IMG/VR virus record: IMGVR_UViG_3300022602_000150
Location: 1-49,641 of that record
Reading direction: 5' to 3' (one strand)
Length of the DNA: 49,641 bases
Source of the DNA: a virus
Positions 6,156-17,616 of the stretch are shown one piece after another. Position numbers and translations under genes: made by a program. Under the pieces are notes generated by a model. It was not told where the DNA came from. It was given only the letters and a program-made list of their open reading frames with translations, and made no database searches. Each line of letters begins with the position of its first letter. The stretch's first letter is position 1.

Positions 6156-9100
6156 TCCTCGTTCCGCTGTGTTGGAGCAGAAATTTGGATTGCTCGCTGC
6201 CGCTGTATTGCAAGCCAAGGGGTGTTGGCTCCCAGGCGTACCCATTTGGCATCCTGACCGAGTTACCAGCATCTATGACCTCCGCGTCCATGCCATGCAC
6301 CGGATTGGCGCTGGCGGCATCCGTGTTGAGCGCCACTATGCGCACGTTCCTCCATCCTATCGATGGTGCATTGCCTGCGGTGAACGCTATGTATCTGCCA
6401 GCCGGCAAGCCAGAGGGCAGGTTGTTTGACGTCGACTCATAGGTACCATTGACCGGATCAACGGAGATGCTGGTCTGCACCTTGCCGTTGACGTAGACCG
6501 TCTCGGCCAAGGGCATCGTGCCGGATGCGGCCGGGAAGTATCTGGTGGTTCCGTCGCCATTGTAGTAGAGGGTGTCATACACCGCCGTCGGAGAATCGCT
6601 GGTGTTTCCAACCGCACGCCTCAGCTCTGATATGAATCCCCTGTTGGGGTATTGCACGGTCGGAGACGGCTGTGTCCTCGCATAGCTTATCAGCTCATCA
6701 TCTATCCACACCGATCCCGGTGCCGATCCGATGGCGGTCATGTCCGCTATCTCTATCTCGTTGGTGTAGACATAGACATCGCTGAGCACCTTGGTCTTCC
6801 TGGAATCGTCCACGGCGATGCTGGTGGTCTTGCCGTTGTTGTCAGTCAGGGTTCTCCAGGCTATGGGCGGTTGGTTGATCTGCCCGGTGGCATATGTCAC
6901 CACCACGTTGCTGTTGCTGGCGGGAGCCGACTGCTGGTTGAACTGTATCACCGATGCCGTCGTCTGTGCGGTCATCGTGATCTGATCGGTCTCGAGGGCG
7001 GGTTGCGACAGCGTTATGGTGCTAGGCGAACCCACAACCACGGCGTTGATGTATGTGCCCCTCGGTATGGAGTTGCCAGAGACCATCATGCCTGGTTCAA
7101 GCTGCGACACGTTGCCGTATGTGGACACGGTGACGCTGTTGGCGGTGGTGTAAACGTTTGATATGGTCGCCGTCGGCACCGTCGCGGTGTTGCATAGGTA
7201 ATCCCAGAGCAGGCTCTGCATCTTGCCATCAACGAACACCATCACGCTGTTGGTGTCGCTGGCCACATCGGCCAGCTGATACGTGCCGCTGGCGTTGCCG
7301 GAGAACGTCTCCGTCACCCAGCCGTAGCTGAGATCCTCCGTGAAGGTGATGACCTTGATCACATCGCCCGGTTGGGAGTTTGGCAGGAATATCACATCGC
7401 CCGGTTCTATGTTGTAATCGAATCCGTAGTTGAGATTGGTCAGCAGCGCTGATATCTTGGCCCCTGCCCTAGGCGCCGCCGCGAAGCTTATGGTCGATGT
7501 CTGAGATTGCGCGTTGGATAGGACTATGTAGCTCTCGGTGGTGGTTGGTGCCAGCTCAACGTTGCTGACGAACACCCTGAGCACGTCAGAGCTGGATATG
7601 CTGTTGGTGAGCACGGCCGTGTATCCGGCCACCTGGTAATCGCTGGGATTTATCAGCACGTTACCGTTGAGCTGCAACGAGACGCTGCTGGCGACCGGTT
7701 CTATGGTGAACACTATCGTGTTACCGTTGGACAGCAGGTATCCAGATTGGGTGAGCAGGGAATTGTCAACGTAGACGTAGAAATCTCCAGGATATGCCGG
7801 GGGCGGATTGAAGCTGAGGGTGTAAACTGTGGTGTTGCCGTCTCCAACGAAGTTATCCATCGGAGGTGGATTCAACGCCAGCCCATTGCTCAAAACCAAC
7901 ATGCTGTTGAACACCGGGACGGAGCTGGTCGGAGGTGTTATGTCGTACCTCTGAGAGCCAGCCTGCACCACGAACTCTTGGTTAGTCACCTGGGAGAAGT
8001 AGCTGGTGTTGAAGGATGTGATGACCACCGTGCTGTTCAACGCGGGGGCCGTTGGCAGTATGACATTGTTCTCGTACACCTGCACCCCTGCAGACTGCAC
8101 GACGCCGTCGACGACCACCATGGTGGTGCTGGGAGATATCAGCTCGAACTCAACCGTGAACAGCGTGCTTTGGCCATCACCCTTGAACACGGCAGTGCCA
8201 AGCGTGTTGGTGTAGCCAGCGTCCACCGTGAGACCCGTGCCGATGCCGGTCGTGCTGGCTTGCGCTATGGGCTCGCTTGGCTTGACGGCATAGATGCCGC
8301 TGCTGTGAATGCTGAGGGCCGACGCTCCCCATTCTAGAGATATGTTGGCCCCGGTGCCAGCACCGCCCGTCAGCCAGACCGTGCCGGCTGGACGCGATGC
8401 GTAGCTACCAGGCTCCGATATGGTTATCCCGTTTGGTTCGATGGTCCCTGTCAGCAGGTTGGTACTGGTCACCGTCAGCAGCGCGGTCACGCTACCGCTG
8501 GTGGATGCATCGCTCGATAGTATGAGCTGATCTCCAACCACGTACCCATTACCGCCCGACACCACCGTGGCGCTGACGATCTGCGTCTCATCCACCCTGA
8601 CCTGGGCCAAGGTGCCGTATCCACCGGCTAGCGTCACTATGTCGCCGCTGCTGTAGTTGACGCCAGGGTTCACCGGATAAGGGTTGATCATATCCAGGCC
8701 CGATCCGCCGGTGCCGATGACCATCACCTGCAGCTTGCCAGCGGCAGGAGGCCTCACGAACACCATCCTATCGGTGTAGAAGTTGATCACATAGTCGGCA
8801 TTGATGCCGTACTCCAGGACCACACCGTCGAGGCTGGCTATGACGCTGGCGGAGTCTTGTGGTTTGACGTCGAGGTCGAACTGGTCGACGATGCCATCCG
8901 TGATGTATGTCTTGGTGGTCACGACCGGCCTGCCTCCGCCGGCCGTGGTGTACACATCCATGCGCATGCTGTTGATCAACCTAGCGTTGTACAGCTCCTC
9001 GGCGTGATCCTCGGAAACCTCTGGTTGCACGAATGACGACCCGTCATTGATGATATCGTATTCGTTGTCCGGTGCTGGTTCAAACGTCTCACCGCTGAAC

Positions 9101-12100
9101 AGCACGAATATGGATGGCACCGGGCTAACGTTTGGTGCCGTCTTAAACGTTATGGTCCTGCCTCCCCACACGGGCTGCACGCTGGCACCCGCGCCTGTGC
9201 CGGAGTGGAAATCTGGGTACACCAGATCGACCCTGCCGCTGGGAACCATGTCGTATCTGCCCCTGCTGACCACCGCCAGCGAGGTTATGGAACCCCCAAC
9301 GCTGACCCCTGACACGAACAGTCGAGCGCTCTCGACCGCGTTGGGTATGTTGAGCAGCAGGATGTCGCCAATCTCGTAGCCGGATCCGCCCTCTATGATG
9401 TTCACCGTCGTTATCCAGTTTGGTATGATCCAATCCGTGCCATAGGTCCTCAGGGCCCCGTCGCTCCAGACCGCCGTGTTTGGAACGTCAACGGGAACCC
9501 TGTTCATGGTGAACGACTTGCTGGTGCCATCGCCGTAGAATGTGTCGTAAACCGGCACCACACCGCCCTGCACCATGAGGTCTATGTACCTATCGAAGTC
9601 GCCGCTGTTACCGTCCCAACCCAGCTGGGTGTCCCAGGGGCTGCGATCCCATCCCAGATCGACCGTGAACCCAAGGCCGCTCATCACGACGCCCTTGAAC
9701 GCCGACCCACCTATCAGCTGGTCACTGCCCAGAGGTGTCATGCCTACCGTGGGCTGATAGTATCTCTGTATCCTGTCGAACGCCCCGTATCCGGGCGTGC
9801 TGCCGCCCTCGTACTGGTATCCCACCACATCCCAACCACCTGTGCTCCAACCCTGAGGTATGCTCGCGACCCTATCGAAGACCAGGGAGGTCTTGATGTT
9901 GCGGATCAGGTTGCCGTTGCGCTGATAGTTCTGATACCATGCCTGCAGGCTTGATGTGCTGGCTATGATGTTGGCATCGGTAGGATCGCTGGGGTTGAGT
10001 ATCCTGCCTTGGTAAGGGGGCAGATCGAAGTCAGCAGTGCTGACCGACACGTTATCCATCGCCGTCCTGCCGCTTATGAATGGCAGCAGCTTGGTGCGAT
10101 ATGGCCTTATCTCGTTTATGTAGCTGAGCAGATTCTCTATGTTATCGCTCTGGTACAGGTCGCCTTGATACAGCGGGTTGTTGAACCCCTCCAGCACGAT
10201 GTGCGATGTCTTGAATATCCAATCCACGAATCCCTGCTCGCTGAGCACATGGTTTATCATGGCGAAGAATATCTGGTTCAGCTCTATGGTGGTGTTGGTC
10301 TCCGGCGTGCCGAATATGGCATATCTGATGCCGTTGAATATCTGGTTGAACTCGATGGTTGGGTTGATGTCGAAACCAACGCTGTCAAACCCACCGTCGC
10401 CGAACTCATCCGATATCACCGCAGATCCATCATAGACGCTGCTGAGTATCTGTATGGTTCCTGATTCGAGGCCAACCCTGCTCCAACCCGCACCGCCATA
10501 CTGCCAAAGCTCCCAGGCGTTGGTGCCGTTGTTGAGCACCTTGGCGACAGAACCCGTGCTAGGGGACGATATCGCGTAGAGATCGCTCTCCGTGTCAACG
10601 ATGTATGTGGGCACGGTCTTGCTGCTGACCCCGGAGGATGCGCTGTACCAATCGGCGAACTCCCAGAACGCAGGGGTGTTGTACTCCTGCCTCCTGATCG
10701 CTGTGAAGGATTTGTTGAAGTAGCTGTATTGATATATCACCCAGAGGTAATTGGTGTCAGCGCTGGCGGTGACCAACACCTTGGCGCCGTCTGACAGCGT
10801 CAGGGCATCCCTCTGCGCTATGGATCTCACGGCATAATCATAGTTGCCGGGCTTGGTTGGTATGGGTTCCTGAGCGTAGAAGTAGGTGGTCCATGATGAC
10901 ACGTTCTGGTTACCGATTATGACGGTGTCGCTCAGCAGCGAGTTGACCGTGTCAACGTATATCTTCGCTGCCGCCTTCCTGTCCTTGAACCAGGTCTGCC
11001 TGGGCCTTATCAGGTTACCGTACCTCTGCGACGCATGCAGCTTCATGTCTGGGACGGGGTTACCCAGACCGTCCACTCCGATGAGGCTGTCGTGCAGCTT
11101 GCGCCAGAACAGGTCATCTATCTGGCTGGTGGCATCCCCTTCCCTGACCAGCTGCCACTGCTTGTGATCGTTGGCATCGTTGGCCTTCTGCGTGTACAGG
11201 ATCTGCATCACCGTGTCGTTGCCGCTGAGGTATCGTCCAACGTTTGACACCAACACCGTGTTGGCGTCTATCGCCGCGTACCAGCTCACGCCATATGCGC
11301 TGGGGTTGGATATGGTGTTTGACATCTGCAGCGTGGTCATCGTTCGATTGGCAGGCAGCGGGATGGTGATGGCGTTCTGCACCCAGAAGTAGTACCAGGT
11401 GTGCGGGTTACCGGATGAATCGTATTCTATGGTCTGCGTCCAAGCCGGATCGCTGGCGTTCCTCACCGTTCCCGTAGGGGTATAATTGATGCCATATTGT
11501 GAGAAGCTCTGATTCGACGCAACATAACTAGCCCAATTTGAAGGCGATACAGGGCTTCGTACCCATTCATAAACATCGACGGTGGTACCAGGAGCGATCT
11601 TGCCCCAATTCTGCCATCTGTAGCTATCCGAGTCAATCTCATAGTCTATGTACCTCACTGTGCTGAGATCCCACCACGTCTTGCCGACGTGCTCGCTCTC
11701 CCATGCCGAATTGGGAGATATGGGATACATGTTGGGATCGCCTTGGTTGTAACCGGCGGGGTCGTTGGTGCTCCTGTAGTCCAGACCAACGTCAGCTATG
11801 CCGGGTATCACACCCTTGGCTGGATCGTAGTAGCTGAGGGTGGCGAGCATGTCCAGGCTGCTCAGGCTGTATAGCTTTGCATACAGCATCAACGAGCTAT
11901 CAACCTTGAGGTTCTCGATCCTGATGCTGGTCCACTGGCCGTTGAACCTCTGATACACCGTCCATCCGTTGATGCCTGGGATGTCGCTTTGGTCGACCCA
12001 TGCGCGATCGCCATCCCTCCAACCGGTGATCGGCGGGTTCGCATCCCTGAGCGCCACGTTGCCAAACCTAACCCTGCGATACACGTAGATGCTACCGCCA

Positions 12101-15100
12101 ACGCCGGTGATGAATGTGTTCTGCGGCACCGTGAACTGCGTTCCGGTGGCATCGACGTTCGACACGGTGTATGTTATCTGGTTGAGCGACCCCACGTCCT
12201 GTATGCCATCCATCGTGATCAGGTCGCCGTCCACCAAACCGTGCGGTCCCTTGCAGACCACCACGGTGGGTTGTCCCGAGACGGTGCTAGCCACGGTGTA
12301 ATCTATGCCCACCGGATCGAGGTTGAACTGCCAAACCGTCCATCCTGTCGCGGGATCCGTGAACTGCCATATGGTGTCGCCGTCCGCCAGCTGCACGTTG
12401 CTGGTGCCGTTGGCGTTGCTGTAGTAGAGGTTGGTCAGCACGGATAGGTTCGCGGCATACCACGGCGTCTCGCCAAGCTTCACGTAACCGGCGGTTGGTA
12501 GATCGGTTGCGAAGTTTGGTCCCAGGTGGTTCCTCAAGGCGAACCTATTGCCCTCCCATGTGGCCGGAGGCACCACGAATCTGTCATCACCGTTGACCAG
12601 GTTTATGACGCCATTGACCTCCCTGCTGCTGTTGGTGTCAGAGAACACCCTTATCTGCTGCGGATCGTTGGCGAACTGTGACTGCGGTAGCACGAAGTCC
12701 ACGTTGGTGTTCAGGGAAAACGAACCGTACCTGCCCAAACGTAACGCGAACTCCTCGTAGTAGTTGAAGGATTCAGCAGCTGGTATGATGTCGGTGTTGC
12801 GCAGTATGGCGTTGATGGCTGACGCCGTGCCCTTCTGCTTTATGAAACCCTGGTAGAACTGGAACTCGGTGCTGTCCTCGAATATGAGATCATCCAGATA
12901 GGTCCTCTTCTGGTAACCGTACATGTGCTTGGACAGGTTGGATATGTCTCCCCTGTCGATCACGCTGTCCTGCGATGTCAGGGTGGTGACGTTCTGCGTT
13001 ATGGGGTCTATGCTGTCGACGTTCTTGGGTTGCTCTATGTTGAAATACTTCCTGAAGTCGTTGGCCGTCTTCTCGAAGTTGCTGACCATGCTCCATGTGT
13101 TGTCGACCGGATTCTGGTAGAGGAAGTATCCGGGTGCGTCAAGCCTGCCTGTCCAGTCGTTGGTCCTGTATGCGTACAGCTTCAACCTGTTCTGGCGTAT
13201 GCCATACAGGGGATCATACATGGTGTCGCCAAACGTGGTCTGGTTGTCAAACACCATCACATGTTCAAGGGTGGTCCTGAACAGCCTCAGGCCGTATATG
13301 CTCTGGGAGTTCAGCGATCTCACCACTATCTCGCCGTCGTATCGTAGTATCTCGAGGTTGTTGTTGTCTATGGGTATGCCGGCCCGATCCACTATTGGAT
13401 ATGTGCCACCAACTATGCCGTTCACGAACTCTATGTTGCCAAACTCCTGGGAGAACTTGGCCTCGTTCGCCAGCGGGCTCAGTGCGATGAAGTTGCCTAT
13501 GGCCCAGTTGGTTTGGCTCCAATACACGAAGTCAACTGCGGATTGTGACCAATCGAAGTTGCCGTTGGTGGCTGAGTTGTAGGAATTGAAAACCCATCCC
13601 TGGTATGTTTGATACCTACCATGGCTGATTATGAAATCGTAGACGTCCTGCACCGTGCCAAATATCGTGCCATATGGCACGGTGTTGATCACCGGTTCGC
13701 CGTCCTTCGTCAGGCCTTGGTTGTATCCCGTCACCTTGGCGTTGCCAAGCACGGAGGTGGTCTTGCCGCCTGTTGGGTTACCAGGTATGATGCTGAACAC
13801 CTGTCCTATGCCGTCGTATCCAAACACCTGCCAGCCGTTGTAGATCTTCTTGACTATGATGCCGCCGTAGAAGCTGCTGCCTATGCTGGTGCTGCGATAT
13901 AGGAACGTGTTTATGTTCTCGCTGGGCACCAACCGGCTCCTGTAGCCTATCTGTCCAAAGCTATCGGCGGTGACCCTCATGTCTGTGCTGCTGTTGATGA
14001 ATGCACCCACCTTGTGGGCCAACCTGGGCTGACCTCCCCTTATGAGGTTACCGAGGTATGGCGTTATGGCTATGCTGTTGCTGACGAGATACTCGCTTAT
14101 CCAATGCTGTATGCCACCGCTTTGGTAGTAAGACAAAGTGCTCTCGTTTGGTATGCTGATGCCCTGTCCGACGGAGGATGGATTCTCCCTCTGCACGTAG
14201 AACTGATCGCTGCTACGCCTGGAGTTGGTGTCAACGTAAACCCATTGATCGGCGCTGGTTCCGGCGAACAGCCTCTCCGTCCTAAGCGTGTCCCAGCAGT
14301 ATTCCATGAACCTCGCGGGCTTCATGAGGTATCCCAGCTCGGCCAGCACGAAGTTGAAGTCCTGGCTGTGAACCCACACGGATTCAACCAGACCTCCATC
14401 CCCAAACTGCCATTCGGCCCTGGCCTGGTCAATGGCAGGCAGTCCTATGACTATGCCAGCGCCCAGCGGCGGCAGCAGATCTCCCTGGCCGTCGACGGGT
14501 ATGCAGCCGAGCAGTCCGGGTCTCGCCCATTCTTGGTACTGGCCAGCACGCGGACCGCCGCGTATGATGCCATCTCGTAGATCAGACCACATGGCGGTGT
14601 TGCCGCTGGTGTATGGCGCGACGCCATACTGTGCATCCCACCAAGACGGCTTCTGTGAGAATCCCAGCATCTCCCATGGATGGGTGTGCGGCCTATCGGT
14701 GTCATAGAACCAGCGGTACATGCCCCTCCAGTTACCAGGCACCTGCTGACCTTGGCGATCGTATTGGTTGTTGTAGTTCCATGAGAACTGATCGTTGAGA
14801 TCGAAGCTGGTGTTGGCTTGGTAGTCAACCTGGTTGGATATGACCCACTTGTCAAACATTGGACGCAGGATGTTGATGTATTCGGATTTGGTGTAATCCC
14901 CTGACCTCCACTTGCCCGGCGCTATGGTCCTGACGTCAAACACCAGTTCAGCCTCGGCATCGCCGTAAGCCGGAGGCATGTTGTTGAACAGGTTAAGCTC
15001 AAACTGCAGCCATGCCTTGGCCACCGGATTGCTCAGTATGTCAGGCGAATATGCCACCGTGTAACCGTCGATGATGGTGCCAAGCGGGTTGCCGCTGTCG

Positions 15101-17616
15101 TCCTCCATCACCAACCTGCTGCCGTCATGCGTCTCGATCACGATGTTCTCACCCGACAGATACACCCTTGGTCGATAGGCAGGCGCCACGCCGAGCCTGG
15201 TTGCCGTTGGAGGTATGTAGGTTGGGTTGGCGGATGCTTGGAACGTGTATCCGCCCTGCACGGAGTCGTAACCGCTGTTGGCCCAAGGGTTCGCCTGCGT
15301 CTTGCCTATGTTGATCTTGGCCAGCGCCGCAGATATCCAATCGCCCGTGGTGTTGTTCAACCCATATCCATTCTTGCTGAGGTTCAGCAGGGACCTCACG
15401 AACTTGCCGTAGAACCTGATGTATTCCCTCTGGGCGAACTGGATGGCCAGCATGGGATCGGTGTTGCTCACGGTGCTGAGAGGACCAACCGACACGTTGC
15501 CGCTGCTAAGCAGCATCAGCTTCAGCATGGGTGCTCGATGCTGCAGCATCTCCTCGCCTAGGCTTGGATCCTTGGCCGTGTCCCTGTAGCTGTTGCTGCC
15601 CAGGCTGTTGCCGGAGAACCCGGTTTGGTTCTCGATTATGCTCGTGAAATGATCCAGCAGCTGGCTCTGGCTCACGGTCTCTATCTCATCGTTGTTGGGA
15701 TTCGCCGTCAGGTTTGGAGGTAGCTCATAGTAGCCGGTGAGATTGGCCGGTGCAGCCGTGTTCCAGGTCTTGACGGTCAACCTGTCACCGGTCTCCAACA
15801 CCCCAGCTGAAACGGTCAGCGATGGTAACCTCGATGCTTGGTCATACCCGACCGTGTAATCAATCCCGTTGACCAGGGTCGTCTGCGTTTGGTTCCTTAT
15901 GAGATAGACCTTGATGGTGGGTAGCTCTCCGGCCTCCTGGGCGGCCGGCAGCTGATCTATCGAGAATGACACCGTGTTTGCGGGAGATGGTGCATGCACG
16001 TTGATGAAATCGTTGACCAGATACTGGCGGCTGGCTGATTTGGATCTGTGCCATCCGTTGCCGTAGTCATTGCTGGATGTGGTCAGATAGAATTGGTAAC
16101 CAGCATAGGTCAGCGTTGACCCGCTGGCGGTGTACTGATAGCGTTGGGTAACCAAGCCATTGGTGAAGATGAACGATCCAAAGGAATCCCTCTTGGGATT
16201 GATGCCCAGCACCGAATCAAACGGGCTGCTGTTGGGGTCATCCGTGTAACCGAATATGCCGTTCCCATTGAACGTCGATCCTGGATACGAGCTCTTGTCT
16301 CCGAGGCTCACGCCGTGGGTGTCAAACAGCTCGAACAACGGTTGGCCATACTGCGCATATTGCTGTCCGGTGTACCTCCAATAACCGCTGGTGTTATACC
16401 AGAGGTTGGTGTTGGAATATCTGCCGTATCTCACGGTGAACCTGTCGCCGATGGCCGGCGTGCCGTCGCCGTTCCGCCCGTCGGTGGCCAACACCAGGTT
16501 GATGTATCCGTAATCCTGCAGCCCGCTGACGGTGAAAACCCTGTCGCTGACGCCGGTGTTGGTGGTGTCATTCGTGATCAACACCCTCATGCCATCGCTC
16601 AATGCTATGGTATCATAGACATATTCGGGCTGCCCTACGACGGTTCCAAAGACATCTGGCAGGGAGTCGATGACCAGATCCACATCTGGCCTGCCGTACC
16701 AACCGTAATCCCAGAGCCTGATGTCCTTGTTGAACTCGATTATGGGCCTGGAGGCGCGCTGCTGGCTGAGATCGGTTATGGTGCTGTTTGAGAGAGATAC
16801 GAGGTCCTCATGGAACCACCTGTTGTGATGGCTCCATTGGTTGTTGTCGGCGCAGTTCCTCGCCATCGTGACATAGATCTTGTCGTAGAATGTGTCGTTG
16901 CCGTCCCAGGATGCCACGTCCCACCCATAGGTATCCCACGGAGGATTGTTCAAGATCGACTCAACAACCAGCGAGATGCCGGTGCCGACGCCGTCAACTA
17001 TCCAAGCGTTGCCATTGTATGAGGATTTCACATCCCTTTCCAGCGCTATGGCCATGCCGTTGGTCAGCGTGAGCGAACCAGACACCACGCTACCTGTCGT
17101 CTCTATCCTATATGATCCGGTGTATGTGTAACCAACCTTGCCTATGATATCCGACGCCGCGTCGGTCACATCCAGCAGGGTTATGGTACCAGGACCGTAT
17201 GGCAGCCATATGTATTTGGTGTAGTTGACGAGCTTATCTATGTCTATGGGAGGTGCCCAGCTGTAGTATTCCTGGTCAAACAGCCTGCTATGGTTATCCA
17301 CGTTGGCACCGTGGAAGGCCAGTTGGTTGACGATGTCGTCATAGAACATGATGTTGTTGGTCATGCCGCTGCTGACATCGGCGCTCACCGCCGTGACGGG
17401 CAGCTGGTAATCCGTCCTCGTCTTGGTCGGCTCGTTTATGTAGTAGTCCGTGCGAGGATCGTAATAGCTTGGCTTGCTGCCTATGTAACCGGTCAGGAAC
17501 TCAACGCTCTCTGGTTGCAGCAGATGATCGAGCGTGGCCGCGAAAAACTTGGTGAGCGTTTCGGTTTGGTTTACGGCCGGTAGTAGGTCTATCGCCCTTC
17601 TCTTGTTATCAACCAT
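6151..17616 (-). CDS. Giant virion structural protein, 3821 residues (gene 7 position)
   Basis: The largest gene in the window. It opens MVDNKRRAIDLLPAVNQTET, and its N-terminal third is rich in Trp, Tyr and Asn (for example 'W..Y....W.G..TFYDKIYVT'). Around residues 1770-1830 is a 'GPHGL.DGD.ITMDGI..V......Y.V..V..T.F.V' segment resembling the FCCH-type beta domain of viral fibres. From about 2740 to 3060 come three or four 'GG.GY..GD.L.L' repeats. The C-terminal 700 residues are beta-rich ('VFVDG..Q', 'YVNGK.Q') and end in 'WEPTPLGLQYSGSEQSKFLLQHSGT'. Its start overlaps the gp6 stop by 8 bases. Position after gp6 matches T4 gene 7, a baseplate wedge of 1032 residues, but homology is not visible by eye. 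Similar giant proteins occur in environmental T4-like phages. Confidence 0.78.
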   Translation of the reverse strand: MVDNKRRAIDLLPAVNQTETLTKFFAATLDHLLQPESVEFLTGYIGSKPSYYDPRTDYYINEPTKTRTDYQLPVTAVSADVSSGMTNNIMFYDDIVNQLAFHGANVDNHSRLFDQEYYSWAPPIDIDKLVNYTKYIWLPYGPGTITLLDVTDAASDIIGKVGYTYTGSYRIETTGSVVSGSLTLTNGMAIALERDVKSSYNGNAWIVDGVGTGISLVVESILNNPPWDTYGWDVASWDGNDTFYDKIYVTMARNCADNNQWSHHNRWFHEDLVSLSNSTITDLSQQRASRPIIEFNKDIRLWDYGWYGRPDVDLVIDSLPDVFGTVVGQPEYVYDTIALSDGMRVLITNDTTNTGVSDRVFTVSGLQDYGYINLVLATDGRNGDGTPAIGDRFTVRYGRYSNTNLWYNTSGYWRYTGQQYAQYGQPLFELFDTHGVSLGDKSSYPGSTFNGNGIFGYTDDPNSSPFDSVLGINPKRDSFGSFIFTNGLVTQRYQYTASGSTLTYAGYQFYLTTSSNDYGNGWHRSKSASRQYLVNDFINVHAPSPANTVSFSIDQLPAAQEAGELPTIKVYLIRNQTQTTLVNGIDYTVGYDQASRLPSLTVSAGVLETGDRLTVKTWNTAAPANLTGYYELPPNLTANPNNDEIETVSQSQLLDHFTSIIENQTGFSGNSLGSNSYRDTAKDPSLGEEMLQHRAPMLKLMLLSSGNVSVGPLSTVSNTDPMLAIQFAQREYIRFYGKFVRSLLNLSKNGYGLNNTTGDWISAALAKINIGKTQANPWANSGYDSVQGGYTFQASANPTYIPPTATRLGVAPAYRPRVYLSGENIVIETHDGSRLVMEDDSGNPLGTIIDGYTVAYSPDILSNPVAKAWLQFELNLFNNMPPAYGDAEAELVFDVRTIAPGKWRSGDYTKSEYINILRPMFDKWVISNQVDYQANTSFDLNDQFSWNYNNQYDRQGQQVPGNWRGMYRWFYDTDRPHTHPWEMLGFSQKPSWWDAQYGVAPYTSGNTAMWSDLRDGIIRGGPRAGQYQEWARPGLLGCIPVDGQGDLLPPLGAGIVIGLPAIDQARAEWQFGDGGLVESVWVHSQDFNFVLAELGYLMKPARFMEYCWDTLRTERLFAGTSADQWVYVDTNSRRSSDQFYVQRENPSSVGQGISIPNESTLSYYQSGGIQHWISEYLVSNSIAITPYLGNLIRGGQPRLAHKVGAFINSSTDMRVTADSFGQIGYRSRLVPSENINTFLYRSTSIGSSFYGGIIVKKIYNGWQVFGYDGIGQVFSIIPGNPTGGKTTSVLGNAKVTGYNQGLTKDGEPVINTVPYGTIFGTVQDVYDFIISHGRYQTYQGWVFNSYNSATNGNFDWSQSAVDFVYWSQTNWAIGNFIALSPLANEAKFSQEFGNIEFVNGIVGGTYPIVDRAGIPIDNNNLEILRYDGEIVVRSLNSQSIYGLRLFRTTLEHVMVFDNQTTFGDTMYDPLYGIRQNRLKLYAYRTNDWTGRLDAPGYFLYQNPVDNTWSMVSNFEKTANDFRKYFNIEQPKNVDSIDPITQNVTTLTSQDSVIDRGDISNLSKHMYGYQKRTYLDDLIFEDSTEFQFYQGFIKQKGTASAINAILRNTDIIPAAESFNYYEEFALRLGRYGSFSLNTNVDFVLPQSQFANDPQQIRVFSDTNSSREVNGVINLVNGDDRFVVPPATWEGNRFALRNHLGPNFATDLPTAGYVKLGETPWYAANLSVLTNLYYSNANGTSNVQLADGDTIWQFTDPATGWTVWQFNLDPVGIDYTVASTVSGQPTVVVCKGPHGLVDGDLITMDGIQDVGSLNQITYTVSNVDATGTQFTVPQNTFITGVGGSIYVYRRVRFGNVALRDANPPITGWRDGDRAWVDQSDIPGINGWTVYQRFNGQWTSIRIENLKVDSSLMLYAKLYSLSSLDMLATLSYYDPAKGVIPGIADVGLDYRSTNDPAGYNQGDPNMYPISPNSAWESEHVGKTWWDLSTVRYIDYEIDSDSYRWQNWGKIAPGTTVDVYEWVRSPVSPSNWASYVASNQSFSQYGINYTPTGTVRNASDPAWTQTIEYDSSGNPHTWYYFWVQNAITIPLPANRTMTTLQMSNTISNPSAYGVSWYAAIDANTVLVSNVGRYLSGNDTVMQILYTQKANDANDHKQWQLVREGDATSQIDDLFWRKLHDSLIGVDGLGNPVPDMKLHASQRYGNLIRPRQTWFKDRKAAAKIYVDTVNSLLSDTVIIGNQNVSSWTTYFYAQEPIPTKPGNYDYAVRSIAQRDALTLSDGAKVLVTASADTNYLWVIYQYSYFNKSFTAIRRQEYNTPAFWEFADWYSASSGVSSKTVPTYIVDTESDLYAISSPSTGSVAKVLNNGTNAWELWQYGGAGWSRVGLESGTIQILSSVYDGSAVISDEFGDGGFDSVGFDINPTIEFNQIFNGIRYAIFGTPETNTTIELNQIFFAMINHVLSEQGFVDWIFKTSHIVLEGFNNPLYQGDLYQSDNIENLLSYINEIRPYRTKLLPFISGRTAMDNVSVSTADFDLPPYQGRILNPSDPTDANIIASTSSLQAWYQNYQRNGNLIRNIKTSLVFDRVASIPQGWSTGGWDVVGYQYEGGSTPGYGAFDRIQRYYQPTVGMTPLGSDQLIGGSAFKGVVMSGLGFTVDLGWDRSPWDTQLGWDGNSGDFDRYIDLMVQGGVVPVYDTFYGDGTSKSFTMNRVPVDVPNTAVWSDGALRTYGTDWIIPNWITTVNIIEGGSGYEIGDILLLNIPNAVESARLFVSGVSVGGSITSLAVVSRGRYDMVPSGRVDLVYPDFHSGTGAGASVQPVWGGRTITFKTAPNVSPVPSIFVLFSGETFEPAPDNEYDIINDGSSFVQPEVSEDHAEELYNARLINSMRMDVYTTAGGGRPVVTTKTYITDGIVDQFDLDVKPQDSASVIASLDGVVLEYGINADYVINFYTDRMVFVRPPAAGKLQVMVIGTGGSGLDMINPYPVNPGVNYSSGDIVTLAGGYGTLAQVRVDETQIVSATVVSGGNGYVVGDQLILSSDASTSGSVTALLTVTSTNLLTGTIEPNGITISEPGSYASRPAGTVWLTGGAGTGANISLEWGASALSIHSSGIYAVKPSEPIAQASTTGIGTGLTVDAGYTNTLGTAVFKGDGQSTLFTVEFELISPSTTMVVVDGVVQSAGVQVYENNVILPTAPALNSTVVITSFNTSYFSQVTNQEFVVQAGSQRYDITPPTSSVPVFNSMLVLSNGLALNPPPMDNFVGDGNTTVYTLSFNPPPAYPGDFYVYVDNSLLTQSGYLLSNGNTIVFTIEPVASSVSLQLNGNVLINPSDYQVAGYTAVLTNSISSSDVLRVFVSNVELAPTTTESYIVLSNAQSQTSTISFAAAPRAGAKISALLTNLNYGFDYNIEPGDVIFLPNSQPGDVIKVITFTEDLSYGWVTETFSGNASGTYQLADVASDTNSVMVFVDGKMQSLLWDYLCNTATVPTATISNVYTTANSVTVSTYGNVSQLEPGMMVSGNSIPRGTYINAVVVGSPSTITLSQPALETDQITMTAQTTASVIQFNQQSAPASNSNVVVTYATGQINQPPIAWRTLTDNNGKTTSIAVDDSRKTKVLSDVYVYTNEIEIADMTAIGSAPGSVWIDDELISYARTQPSPTVQYPNRGFISELRRAVGNTSDSPTAVYDTLYYNGDGTTRYFPAASGTMPLAETVYVNGKVQTSISVDPVNGTYESTSNNLPSGLPAGRYIAFTAGNAPSIGWRNVRIVALNTDAASANPVHGMDAEVIDAGNSVRMPNGYAWEPTPLGLQYSGSEQSKFLLQHSGTRS

